From Volutella citrinella (Eukaryota; Ascomycota; Sordariomycetes; Hypocreales; Nectriaceae), in the NCBI GenBank assembly GCA_034401135.1, contig JAWZSP010000005.1, forward strand, positions 3,410,001-3,474,000: a stretch of 64,000 bases of DNA. Reading direction: 5' to 3'. The number at the start of each line of letters is the position of its first letter. The first letter of the stretch is position 1. This document shows, piece by piece, positions 1 to 10,272 of this stretch. A program made the position numbers and the translations under genes. The notes under the pieces are model-generated. The model worked only from the letters and a program-made list of their open reading frames with translations. It was not told the DNA's origin and made no database searches.

Positions 1-515
1 TTGTCGCCAATGGCTTTGTTTTCACGTCAGGCGTGCTGGCCCAAGATCCAGAGACAGGCGGGATAATCGAGGGTGACATTCAGGCACATACTGTATGTTG
101 GGTTACAATGCCGCCGCCTCACCACCCCTGTCCGGTCGGGGGTCACTCCGTAGGGCTGACGACAGGGCTAACCATGTGTCTCTGAAGCACCGAGTCATTC
201 GGAACCTCGGCGCGATTCTGGAGGCTGGAGGCTCTAGCCTCAACGATGTTGTTGAGGTCAACGTCTACCTGGCCGACATGAAGGACTTTGCGGCGATGAA
301 CGAGGTGTACATGCAGTACTGGGGCCAACTTAAGCCTACGCGGACGTATGTCCCATCCCATTCCAATTCCACCGCCGTTGCCAGACAGAAGGGCTGACCT
401 GTTGATGCTATTTTTGGATAGTTGTGTTGCCGTCAGGACGTTACCCATGAATGCTGACGTGGAGATTAAATGCGTTGGTGTTCTGAAGCAAGACCCTCCG
501 CCTTATAAGTTATAG
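1..515 (+). CDS. RidA/YjgF/UK114-family enamine/imine deaminase, 5' partial
   Basis: RidA proteins hydrolyse reactive enamine/imine intermediates made by PLP enzymes, in cytosol or mitochondria. The N-terminus lies off the left edge. Three exons are visible: 1-92, 188-345 and 437-515, with introns 93-187 (GTATGT...AAG) and 346-436 (GTATGT...CAG). Joined, they read through family landmarks: [45 protein letters not shown], then [20 protein letters not shown], ending at TAG 513-515. The conserved Arg of the PTRTT motif, which binds the substrate carboxylate in this family, is rebuilt exactly by the second splice, which supports that intron. The gene converges on the EBP-like gene. Family assignment is firm; the physiological substrate is not known from sequence. 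Confidence 0.9.
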
Positions 516-1333
516 AGCAGACCAGGCGAATGTTCGGGTGGGGAACGCGGGAGAGGGTTGCGCAAATAATTTATGATATCCTGTTGCTTGAATGCGAGTT
601 TTTATGGATGGAGTTGGATTGGCTGGAGTGCTCTGACACGGCGCATCGCCTTGACCATTAGCTTAGATAGTTTGTGGGGATAAGGTGTCGAGCTAGGGAC
701 TTGAGAATTGAAAAGCTGTGAACAAACGAAAACAAACCAGGACGAATTCAACATTTCACCACACTTCTTTTTCACAATTGCCAACTCGTCAGGCCACGGA
801 AGAGCAAGAAGAGGCGATGCGGCCCATGCAGTATCAGACTGTGGAGGTGATAGCCTTCGCAAGCTCCTCAACAGCAGCGTCGAAGCATGCATATCGGCAT
901 TCTTGATAATGTCAATTCCTGGGGATAATTCTCCCAGTATTCATCAATTTTGGACTGAAAGATGTCCGGAGCTGCAATAGTCCCCCATTTAAAAAAAATG
1001 TATCAACTGTATCGTGGGTGGGGCAGCTTCTTGTCCACGGTTGGCACTATGTACGTTGGTAGGACGTGTGATGCAGATATCTCGTCTAATCGCGGCTGAT
1101 CAAACCCTTTTATTTTCCGGGCCTATCTATGTTCATAAAGCTGTCGCTAAGACTCAAATACCTGCTAGTTGTGGCAATACTATGTAGCTACACTATTCGT
1201 CCCTAATCTCTTCCATTTTGAACCTGACCTTTCAGGTGCTGCCTACCATCAGAAGCGGCCATCGAGCTGACTGGGTGAGCCAAAGCCGGAGGCAGTCATT
1301 TCTATTGGCGAGTTTGCCTAAGTGGCAGACACT
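516..1333. other. Intergenic between two convergent genes
   Basis: It holds the 3' flanks of the RidA-like gene and the EBP-like gene. Short ORFs on both strands have no recognisable domain or splice support. I see nothing else. Confidence 0.6.
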
Positions 1334-2108
1334 TTACAGGTTCTTCTTGCCGGCCTTGAGGGCCTTGACCTGGGCAAATGCCTTGGCAGTCTCGCAGGCG
1401 CTGGACCAGACGAGGCAGAATGGAATGACGATCCAAAAGGCGTTGCAGAGGAAGTAATAGGCCCAGAAGTAAAACTGCTCAGGCCGGCAGGTGACGATTT
1501 GGTAGATGATGTGGCTGAAGGAGCAAGTTGCGTAGTACAGCACATCGCCGTACAGCTGTCCGAGGCTAACAACCAGCTGAATAGGGTGGCGAAGAGGGTG
1601 GTCCTTGACAATGCAGTAGACGATGAAGAAGGACATGGGGCCCCAGAAGAATGCGGTGACAGTTTCCATGGAGACGAGGAAGGCATCCTGGGTCAGGTAT
1701 CGGGAGTCGGATAGAGAGTATTCCTTCCACAACTGGCCGAAGAGATCCATACGGCTGGACATGTCAAGGAAGTTGACAGAGAAGTAGCCTATGCGGAGAT
1801 AGTCAGCGAAACCCCGGGAGAAGTGGTAATTCGACCAACATACCCTCGAAGAACAGGTGGATGCAGCCGCAGAGTGCCCACCACATGGTAACGGCCCTCT
1901 CTCCATTAGAGAGACTGGGACGCGTCTGCTGGATGAGGATGTGGGTAGCGAGGAAGACACCGACACAGAGAACACCGAACCAGGTGACGAGAACAGGCGC
2001 CGACATGGTGTTGGCGACATATCCAGGCATCTGGAGGTCAAAAGGGAAGTACGGGTGGAGCGCGGCTCCAGTGCCGTTGGCGGCAGCGACGACGACGGGG
2101 TTCTCCAT
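1334..2108 (-). CDS. EBP-like (EXPERA domain) sterol delta8-delta7 isomerase-like membrane protein
   Basis: This matches the emopamil-binding protein family, ER membrane enzymes that move the sterol B-ring double bond from delta8 to delta7. Two exons, 1844-2108 and 1334-1788, with a 55-nt intron (1789-1843, GTATGT...TAG), give 239 aa. Four to five hydrophobic segments are visible, roughly residues 35-55, 65-85, 115-140, 150-170 and 190-215. Family landmarks include LFGQLWKEYSLSDSRYL, METVTAFFWGP and HPIQLVVSLGQLYGDVLYY. The start at 2108 precedes a short polar N-terminus; a longer in-frame reading reaches 2306 but carries no family sequence. Ascomycetes normally use the unrelated ERG2 enzyme for this ergosterol step, so the actual substrate is uncertain. 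A TATA-like stretch lies at about 2232-2241. Confidence 0.85.
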
Positions 2109-3156
2109 GGCGAATTGCGGCGTGGAGCTGTCGGTGAATTGGCTCAATTGTCCTGCTGGCTGGCTGGAGTTGCGGAGGGAGCGATGGCTTGAGAGGATTG
2201 ATAATCGCCTGGGTTTCGTTGGAGGGAGGCGTTTATAAAATAACCGCTGGTTGAGCGACGAGGCTTGGGTGCCAAGACGCCATCGGTGAGGGGAGTGCCA
2301 TCTCACAGCACGGTGCAGCCCTGGGTAGGGGTCCGGGTACCTGTCCCCTAGCTGCGAAGCGGGCTGTTTAGTGCTCGGGATTGCAGCTCCCGGCTGGTGC
2401 CAGACCTGCAGCAGCCAATTAGACCCCGCTGCAGCGCCAACCCGAATAAGAGGTGCGTCCCGCGGGGTCCGATCAAAACGCGAAAAAGAACCCGGAGCGC
2501 AGAACCGTAGATAGCTCGGGTGAGAATATAAGGTCGCCAGGGGTGTCCATGACGGTCGTCTATGTGCCGTGCGGGGGCTTTCATCTATTGATCTATTCTA
2601 GAATGATAGAGATTGGTAATCCGGCGGTCCCCGGCTCGAACCATGTCGCCTCGTGTCATTCATACCCGCGAATCCGAGGCCCAGTGAGTAAAAAATATTG
2701 CACCCGTCGCTCCTAGTCCTGTTCCATTCGCCTTGCCTTGCGCCGTAGTGAACACCTACCGATGGGGAAAACAAACACAACACCAAATCTACCTTGGCGA
2801 GGAGCCTTGAATCAGACTCTCGATGCACCCGCCCTCCGCTGATTGTATGTCATAGCGAAGGGAATGCTCATCTCATCATACCAAGCCTAAGGAAAGTGCC
2901 GCCTTCTTTATTATATGCCGATGCTGTTGTTGGAGGCCTATTACTCTTCCATTCCGTCGGTTGGCAGCTCGGCGTTTCAGAGAGTTCGGACACCGAAACA
3001 CCGGGCTCATTTCGTCATCTCGGCGACTGAGATTTACTGGTGGCGGCGGAAGGTGGTGTTCTAACCACGTGCTTCGCAGAAATAACCAGGCCGCTCCCGA
3101 GACACAGTGTTTGCCTTTCAGGCCATTTCTCAGCCTCGAACCGTCTACTGCTCGGA
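2109..3156. other. Intergenic: EBP-like promoter side and 3' flank of GNT1-like gene
   Basis: A TATA-like element (TTTATAAA, about 2232-2241) lies about 125 bp upstream of the EBP-like start codon. ORFs in the stretch are short and overlap on both strands without domain signal. No RNA gene was recognised. Confidence 0.55.
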
Positions 3157-4451
3157 TCAATCCCCTTGAGGCTCCTCCACGCGTGGCTGGTGCCGCTGCC
3201 GCTTAAAGGGCGATTCACATACTCGCTGTTGCGCCAATGACATTGGATTAGTCCAGAATACAAAGGGCCAATGGGGGAGTTGACCAAAGAAACCGCTTAC
3301 CTGGCGCAGATCCCGAAACTCGTCGTAGAAGCTGTTCCAGATCTTTCGTTCCGCGCACGCCTCCTCCCCGGTGCAGCCGGGCTGGATCTCCAGTCGCACG
3401 TCGTTGTTCAACGGCAGCCACGGCTTGGCGAGCGGCCAGTCGGAGAAGTGAGCGTACTTGGCCTCGTTGTAGATGGCGAGGGGGTCCCATTTCTCATCGT
3501 TGGAGCCTAGGTATCTCTCATGTGTCTGTTCGCGGAACTCGCCCGTCAGCATGGCGTACGGGCGGTGCGGCAGGATAATGGCGCTGTCTTTGTAGAGGTC
3601 GTTGAGGATGTCCATGTCGTAGATCTCGCCGGTCGCCGAGTCGGCCTTCTTCATGATGCGCTGGAACTGGGCTTGGCTGGGGGTCACGACCATGACGTGA
3701 GAAGCAAGTGTCCGCTTCATGTTGTCCTTGAGCCAGTACGCCCGAGGCATGGCGACTGGGCTGGGTGGCAGCATGAAGAGCTCGTCCATGTGCTGGAGGA
3801 GGAGGGCATCCGAGTCGAGGGAGAGGACGCGATCGTACTGCGTCTGGTTGAAGGCCAGGAGCTTGGTGAAGGAGTCGGCCCACGTCCCTGCGCTAATGTC
3901 AGAATGGACAAGGCCAGCCACGGCGAAGCTTAGCTTTCGATGCTGGGGGACATACCGTCCTCCAAGTCGTGATGCTGCACATCAATCGGTTGCAACTTCA
4001 CCTTGTATTCGTCGCGCGCCTTGAGTACCAGCTTCCCATCATGCGTCGATGCACTCTTTGCCTCAGGGTCAACCATTTCGCCAGGGTACAGCAAGACGCG
4101 ATCGGCTTTGCTGCCGAAGCGGTTCAGCGATTCGAAGAGCATAACCGAGTTGCATAGATACTCGCTGTTGGTAACATATTGGGAGTACGCAAATCGGGAC
4201 CAGTCCACATCGCCCTCGGACTTGGCCGCGTCATCTATTGTTGAGCCTTTGGGTTGCGTTGCAGAGTTGTCACTCGTTGACTTGTCGCTCTTGGCGCTGG
4301 GGGTTGTTGTCGGAGTGTTGCTAGTCTGGCTTGGCTTTTGGATGCTGATCTGGTTGTAGTCGATGTCGCAGAGGCGAAGGAATAAAAAAACGAGTGTCAG
4401 GAGCGCACCAGTGCCCGCCAACGCGCCGAGGCGGAACTGCATGGGCATCAT
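3157..4451 (-). CDS. GNT1: GNT1-like Golgi N-acetylglucosaminyltransferase (GT8 superfamily)
   Basis: A type II membrane glycosyltransferase resembling glucose N-acetyltransferase 1, the Golgi enzyme that adds terminal alpha-1,2-GlcNAc to mannan in Kluyveromyces. Exons 3956-4451, 3301-3887 and 3157-3225 give 383 aa; introns are 3888-3955 and 3226-3300. A signal anchor (LGALAGTGALLTLVFLFLRL) follows the start. A Ser/Thr-rich stem follows, then the catalytic domain: MLFESLNRFGSKADRVLLYP, the DxD-type metal site in RVLSLDSDALLLQHMDELF, then YDMDILNDLY, LPHRPYAMLTGEFR and YAHFSDWPLAKPW. The last intron is a multiple of three with no stop, so a retained form would also be open; splicing restores the usual FRDLRQRVC ending. 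An upstream in-frame ATG at 4532 would add 27 residues before the anchor; I prefer 4451 because it leaves a short cytosolic tail. Confidence 0.85.
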
Positions 4452-4957
4452 CGTGAAGCCCGTGCCCGTTCGGTGGTGATATAAGCCACCTACAGTCTCA
4501 CCTGGGCCCAAGTCAGGCCAGAAATTGCTCAACGAGGCGATGCACCGAGGTTAATAAAGAATCGCGGCATGCCTGACCCCCCCTGGGGCCTCGAGGACGG
4601 GAAATCTGCTAATTTTAATTCGCTTCTTTCTTTCGTGTATTGAAGGGTACGCGTGCTAGTTTGCCCACTTCCCGTGAACTACAGGTGGTGCCACCAGGGA
4701 CTAGTAGCAAACTGGGCGGGCCCAATCCAGAGATATCCGTTTGAGGACAGTCCCACAAACTCTTGGCCGGGGATCAAGGAATGCAAGCTCCGGATACTCG
4801 ATTGTGTGATTCAAGCCTCACTTGACTCGGGGGCCGTGACACAGTCCTCCCATCGGTTGGTTGCGAGTATCGACCCGCCGGACATGGCGCCCGGGGGTTG
4901 CTCCTCTGGAATGCTCACCGGTTGTTTGCTTTGTAGAATCCAGTCGCCTCTCTCCCA
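4452..4957. other. Intergenic upstream of the GNT1-like gene
   Basis: It holds the promoter side of the GNT1-like gene and the 3' end of the Zn2Cys6 gene. No further gene or clear element was seen. Confidence 0.55.
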
Positions 4958-6697
4958 TCAGTATGTCACACTCTCTGAACGGACGATGCCGTAGCTCCCC
5001 AGGTCGTCTGCCAAAGACATGACGAACGACATCTCGATACGGCGCTCCTGGACTGTGGCTATGACCAGCACTTCACGGATGCGGCGGTGCTCTGGGATGA
5101 TTTCGACGCCCTCCCAGCTCTCATTCGTCTCTGGTTGGGCGCCTCTTGACCATGCCTCCCAAGGGATCACTGCCGGTAGAGCTGGGGCGCCAGTTGTGTG
5201 GGCGGGTGAGGCCTTGTTCTCCACAGCCAAGTGCCCATGGCCTTCTATTTCCATCATCTTTGCAGTCGCCGCGGCTGCGCCCCGACTGGGCCACATACCC
5301 TCATGACGATTCAGGTTCCACAAGCGCGTCCAGGCACGCTGGCGCAGCGAAGGATGGCGGCACTTTGTTGTCGTCAAGAAGAGGGGAATGACGAGGCCAG
5401 GCTCGAGGGACAGGCCCGATTGAAACGTCGAATCTTGGGCGGCATTCAAGTAGGCATCCACGCATGCGAGAGCGCGGTCGAAATACCCCAGAAGCCCATC
5501 CCAGCGAGTCTCTGGCCCGACATATGTGGCACGCACCAATGCCCGCAGCAGTGTGTGGTATATTCTGATGGAAAAGTACGAGGATCCCGGGTTGGCTTGG
5601 TCCTTTTCGAAGCGGGCCATCATGAATTCCCAGGCGACCAGGTCCTGCAGGAGCTCCAGCATCTGCTCCTTGGCCTGCTGCTCCACGGACTCTGCCACGC
5701 CGAGGGTTTCGTCGAGAAGCATAAACCGCCTCGTTAGGGCGAAGAGCGCCGTGGCGGCCTGCCCGTAACTTTCAATCCCGGGGGACCCCCTCATCTCTAG
5801 GTCGACCTGCACCAGCCGCGGGACACTCATAAAGGGATACGGCGCCGAAGACTCGGAGAAGGTCATGGCTTGTAGATCAAGCCGCGTTAGGATATCAGAC
5901 GCCGTCTTGGTCGATCGGTTGTCCGCTGCCTCCGTGAGTAGTCGGTGGCCGGCCATGATGTGCACCTGGCTCTCGGCCCAGAGCCCCATGGCATTGGTGA
6001 AGGACACGAGCGCGAGACTGAGCGACAGCAGGGTCGCGGAATCTTTGACGTCTCGCGCGTACGCAATGGCCTGGCCGTAGTGGCGGCTGGCCTGCTTGGT
6101 CAGCTCCTCAATCTTGGGAGGGATGGCATCCCGTCCCGGGACTCTCTGGCTGTCGAGCCCGCGGCTCTGGTGGAGGGCACCGAGGGCGAGGGTCGCATGC
6201 CACACGGACGGCTCGCGGTGGGCAAGCCGCAGCAGATCTCCCGTCCAGAAGTCTGAGGGGGTGAAGCTGGCAGTGGAAGGGGCCACAGAGTTCCGGAAGA
6301 CGTCGAAGAGCGAGAAGTCTATTGGGCTGGCCGGGCGACTCCGCGATCCCGGCGCATGCGGCACCTGTGAGAGCGCTCTGGACGCGGGCCCTACGACACC
6401 GAGTTGGCGTACAGCCTCAACGAGCTGCCGGCGCGTGACGGTGGAGTCGTCGGACAGATAGCCGTCGCACTGCCGTCGTGTAGAAGAACATCGCTGGCAG
6501 GTCGGCTTCGTCTCATCGCACTTGACGCGCCGTATGCTGTTTCCACGTGGATTAGTTTAGTCTGTCGTGGACTCGTGGAGGCGGCCTTGGCAACTGGCAA
6601 CCGATGCCAAGAAACGCCCCGAGACAGCAATGAATGGGGAGTTGGGGAAGCAACCATACCGGCAGGTGATGCAGCCCTTGGCGGCAGGTCGGGGCAT
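4958..6697 (-). CDS. Zn2Cys6 transcription factor with fungal-specific C-terminal region
   Basis: A binuclear zinc-cluster regulator of 538 aa. A very small first exon (6660-6697) encodes MPRPAAKGCITC plus two bases of an Arg codon; a 123-nt intron (6537-6659) follows, and exon 2 (4958-6536) continues IRRVKCDETKPTCQRC. The rebuilt cluster is C9-x2-C12-x6-C19-x6-C26-x2-C29-x6-C36, an exact Zn2Cys6 pattern. The rest is the helical fungal transcription factor region, for example DFWTGDLLRLAHREPSVWHA and LALGALHQSRGL. No separate coiled-coil linker is evident. The intron inside the zinc cluster means that a prediction starting downstream would miss DNA binding altogether. Target genes are unknown; no obvious pathway partner adjoins it. 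Confidence 0.88.
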
Positions 6698-7283
6698 GGC
6701 GGGAGCTGTGGGCCAAGGCGTATCGTGGCAGGATTCGCTTGTCCAGCGGGGAATACACTTTTGTTTTAGAGTTGACGGGAACAATCAGGCGGGAACAATC
6801 AAGATTTGAGCACGGCACCGTCACGCCGAAGGATGGGACGGCATACTAAGGTTGCATAGGGCCCAAACCCAATTCGATCCTATCGCAACTCATCCCCCCC
6901 TGCGCATAGTTACGTCGCTCATTGCCCTGTGCGGGACTGGCGGGACTCAGGCGGCTGTCGCTTACTTTCGTATTCGAGCAATTGGAAGCGACGCGGACCC
7001 GGCCGGGGACCCTGAAACCTGATCTAATTACGCCCCGCGACGTTCTATACTCGGTGCGATAGGAAAGTTACGTTTATCATGGCCTTGGGGAGAATCTAAG
7101 GTTTAGGTTGGTAGTGCGCTGAGTATGTCTGCCGTTTGCCTTAAGTGGAAATCTGCCGGAACCTTTGCTGGCTGAGACTGACATGAGGAAAGCATCGCTA
7201 CCAATCAGTTGCGCACACACGGCACACATCGTCTATGTGATGGATCAAGTCATTATTCGTTATGCTGGGTATCGTATGATTAT
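6698..7283. other. Intergenic upstream of the Zn2Cys6 gene
   Basis: It holds the promoter side of the Zn2Cys6 gene and the 3' flank of the ESCO-type zinc-finger gene. No further element was recognised. Confidence 0.55.
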
Positions 7284-8294
7284 CTAGAGTTCCAATTCCT
7301 GCTTTTTTCTTTGCGCCCGTAGAACCGCCGCGTGCTGCTTGGCGTGGAACTTTACGTCGTCTGGGTAGAGGGGGTTCCAGACTGTGTCGCAGACCTTGCA
7401 TTCTGAAAAGGCTGCCTTTGATGATATGTTGAGTGTTGTCTGTATGGTGGGCGTCGTTGATTTGGATTTCTGCGTCTTCCTTCCGCTTTGGGGGTGTGTT
7501 ACGGCGACGGGTTGGTTTCCGATTCGTGCTCGCTGCTCTTCGAGCGGCGATCGCACTTGGGCCTCAGGGTCTCCTGTTCCTTCCAAGCCAATTCCAAGGC
7601 CCCTTGTGCCATTTAATTCTCTCTCGTCGACATCGCTCTGCACATCTGAGCCGACTCGGGGGAGTGGATGCCCGCGGAATCTCAGAATTCGTGGTTTTCG
7701 TCGGCTGGCTTCCCGGCGAGGCACTGGGGGTGACGACGGTGTTTCTGAACGTGGGGTTATGCTGTCCCTGAGAGATATCGTCGACGTAGGACTCGAGGCC
7801 GAAGAAATGGGTTTGAAGAAGTTTAATATCGAGCCCTTTTTTATCGGGCTACTGTCAAACTCGGTGGTGGTAATGGCGACCTCAATGTTGTCGCTCTCTC
7901 GCGTTACGCCGCTCGTGTCCGATAGAGGAGATGTGTCCCGTCGGTTACCATTGTTGACCGAGTTGATTATTACTCCGTCTTCGGAAGTGATTCGTCGCTT
8001 CTTGGCGGGTGCTTCGCCTCGGCTTAATGTTGCGATGCTTCGCTTTCCGTATGTCTGAAGGGGCTTGCTTCTCCTTCGTGAGCCAGAATCAATAAAGGTC
8101 TGCGCCCTATTGTCCCCAGCGTTAGTATAAGCCCTTATGACGAGATCTAAGCTTGTGGCTCTGTACATTTCGACTGTGCTCAAGGGCTCATCAGGCGCCA
8201 TCCATTCTTGATTGACGAGTCTCGCGACGACGTGTAGTGAGTTGGGGGGAAGTCGCGCTGGACAAGGTGTGTTTCGGGTTAAGGTGCAGACCAA
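7284..8294 (-). CDS. ESCO/Eco1-type C2H2 zinc-finger protein lacking the acetyltransferase domain
   Basis: The C-terminus carries the zinc finger normally found in front of the acetyltransferase of Eco1/ESCO, the cohesin Smc3 acetyltransferases: C299-x2-C302-x14-H317-x3-H321 within CKVCDTVWNPLYPDDVKFH. The frame stops 15 residues later, so no GNAT domain follows. Upstream are basic patches (GEAPAKKRRIT), the segment KKGSILNFFKPI, which resembles a PCNA-interacting peptide, and a long disordered Ser/Pro region. The 5' end is uncertain. In-frame coding reaches 8294, but a plausible 60-nt intron at 8107-8166 (GTACAG...TACTAAC...AATAG) ends with a perfect branch site and is a multiple of three, so both forms stay in frame. 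Role is inferred as chromatin or replication associated. It could be a truncated Eco1 or a stand-alone finger protein. Confidence 0.7.
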   Translation of the reverse strand: MVCTLTRNTPCPARLPPNSLHVVARLVNQEWMAPDEPLSTVEMYRATSLDLVIRAYTNAGDNRAQTFIDSGSRRRSKPLQTYGKRSIATLSRGEAPAKKRRITSEDGVIINSVNNGNRRDTSPLSDTSGVTRESDNIEVAITTTEFDSSPIKKGSILNFFKPISSASSPTSTISLRDSITPRSETPSSPPVPRREASRRKPRILRFRGHPLPRVGSDVQSDVDERELNGTRGLGIGLEGTGDPEAQVRSPLEEQRARIGNQPVAVTHPQSGRKTQKSKSTTPTIQTTLNISSKAAFSECKVCDTVWNPLYPDDVKFHAKQHAAVLRAQRKKQELEL

Positions 8295-8777
8295 AGTAAG
8301 GAAAGATGCAACGCAGAATATGAGTCTGCCTTACGCAATAAAACGATGTTGTAGTGGCAACTTTGACTACAAAAGGATGAACGCGCCCTGGTAATGGCGG
8401 AGCGCGTCTTGGTACTGGTTGGGCTGGGAATGTAATGGCCCCACCTAGCGGCGCGTTCTGGACGCGGTTGTCACGAAGTCACATGCGCGTCTCAATCGCG
8501 CCTCAATTAAAGGTGGGCTTCCACCAGTCAAATAAGTCGTGGGTCGTTCTTCTCGGAGCAGACCCCGATTTGCTGGAACGTCTACCTATGTAGCTAGGCC
8601 TATCGAAATGATCGAGATGCCCATCAAGCATTGTTTTCTTGGTTGTTTGTCTGGTGGCCCGAATTGGCCAAACTGAACAAAATAGGAAGGAACGTCATGC
8701 GCCTTGGATTCAAAGGCAACAGAGGGCAATGTTACCAAATATCAATTACATCTCTACTCACTAATGGTATCAACTAC
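8295..8777. other. Intergenic
   Basis: It lies between the start of the ESCO-type finger gene and the 3' end of VMA12. A forward ORF from 8631 is antisense to VMA12 and is not considered real. Nothing else was recognised. Confidence 0.55.
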
Positions 8778-9647
8778 TCACGATTCTACCTTGCTATCTG
8801 GTCTTCGTTTCCTTACCGACCCATGAGACTCATTGTCTTTCGTTTTGAGGAGCACAGCCTTGTCGTCAGCATCCTCGTCTTTGCCAACCACCCATGTTTC
8901 GACCACTTGCTTCACCTCCTTGGCTTCACTCTGTTTGTGCTTGGCATCCTCCATTCTCCACATGTATGCCGAGTATACCGTGACTTCGGCAATCCCAACG
9001 ACAAGGGCTCCACCCATCGTGAGAAAGATTCGAGCGGGCAAGCTCCACCAGCGACCAACAACCCAGAGTGTCCCCGCCACGCCTGCAATGCTAACCAAGA
9101 AGTTGATAATGAGCATCACCTGGCGGTGAACATCATTGTAAGTAACATCGCTGTCGCCTAGGTCTGCGGAGTTCGTCGGTCGGTTCGCTTCGGCAAAGGA
9201 TTGGGTGGAATTTGGGAAGAGCTCCTGGAACGCCTGCGTCCTGATGGGCGGATTCACCATGCGTTCATACGATCGGGCTTCCTCCTCGCGGCGTAACCGA
9301 GCCATTAGCGCTTTATACTCTGGTGTCTGACAAATTGTGAGTGATTGTTGTTTATCCATCCAGTTGGGGAGACTTACTGGCTCCTTTTTGGGGGGGGGCG
9401 GAGGGGTGTAAACCCAGGCGCCTCGTAGGAGCTGCTCGAGGCTCGGTGCAGAATCTTCTTGATTTTGCAACTTATTCCACAGTGTGATAATCTGCGCATG
9501 TGACATCGGGTTGCCGACTTTCGGGTCTTCGAGGGATTGGTCGTTGGCTTGGTTGTCTGCCCGTTGATCCTCGGAGGCATCTTGGCTAGAACAGCCTAAC
9601 CTTGCCAGCGCCTCCACGATGGGAGGCGTCATTGTGAGAAGCACCAT
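8778..9647 (-). CDS. VMA12: Vma12/TMEM199-family ER assembly factor of V-ATPase
   Basis: Vma12 works with Vma21 and Vma22 in the ER membrane to assemble the V0 sector of the vacuolar proton pump. Exons 9378-9647 and 8778-9326, with a 51-nt intron (9327-9377, GTAAGT...CAG), give 272 aa. The splice restores the diagnostic stretch PEYKALMARLRREEEARSYE directly after a proline/lysine run. Two membrane segments follow (VMLIINFLVSIAGVAGTLWV and about ten residues later IFLTMGGALVVGIAEVTVYS), then a charged Lys/Asp-rich tail. The intron is a multiple of three, so retention would insert 17 residues without a stop. The gene is divergent from COQ1 with a 625-bp shared spacer. Confidence 0.88.
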   Translation of the reverse strand: MVLLTMTPPIVEALARLGCSSQDASEDQRADNQANDQSLEDPKVGNPMSHAQIITLWNKLQNQEDSAPSLEQLLRGAWVYTPPPPPKKEPVSLPNWMDKQQSLTICQTPEYKALMARLRREEEARSYERMVNPPIRTQAFQELFPNSTQSFAEANRPTNSADLGDSDVTYNDVHRQVMLIINFLVSIAGVAGTLWVVGRWWSLPARIFLTMGGALVVGIAEVTVYSAYMWRMEDAKHKQSEAKEVKQVVETWVVGKDEDADDKAVLLKTKDNESHGSVRKRRPDSKVES

Positions 9648-10272
9648 CGCTGTGAGTTCAATTACGGTAAACGTATTGAAGTGTTCGGTATTATTGCGGA
9701 AGACGATGGTAGCGCAGTGCGTGTCGCATGGCGCATGGGATGTTGCCGGGTTTGTCGCTGCCTAGTCGCGATTGAAGACGACAAGAAGCTGCCTCAAAGT
9801 GTCCACCTCAGTCCTGGCGGCTGCGTCATGGCCGCTGACTCGGCGCTGAGCCAGTGACCAACCCACTAAGATTCGAAGACAAGGCGCCTGAAATTCCAAG
9901 CTCCAGTGGGAGTGCCCCCCCACCCCAGCTGAGGTGCCCCGCAGCACGCCTCACTGGGTGCCCAATCAGCAGATGCTCCCCTGCAGCTCACCAGGAAAGA
10001 CCCACCGGAGCACGTTGGAGAACAGCCCAGGCTTCCGAGGCACCTTTCCTCTCCGGGACGCGACAAGACGAAAAGTTTAGGGATCTAAAATCGTACTCCC
10101 AACATACCAAACCAATAATTACTCGCTCGCTGACACCGAATTGCCGCAATTGCGACCAGCACGGCCGACAACAGACGCCGCACAGCACTGAACGAATGCT
10201 GTAACTTATTTTCGCCCCTTTCCGATCCCTCCGAATCCCCTCCTCCGGCAGACCGCCTCGAAATAACCGGCG
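9648..10272. promoter_or_regulatory. Divergent promoter region between VMA12 and COQ1
   Basis: Both start codons face outward across 625 bp, so this spacer must hold both promoters and 5' leaders. The part nearest COQ1 is CT-rich on the sense strand. No specific factor site can be assigned with confidence. Confidence 0.5.
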
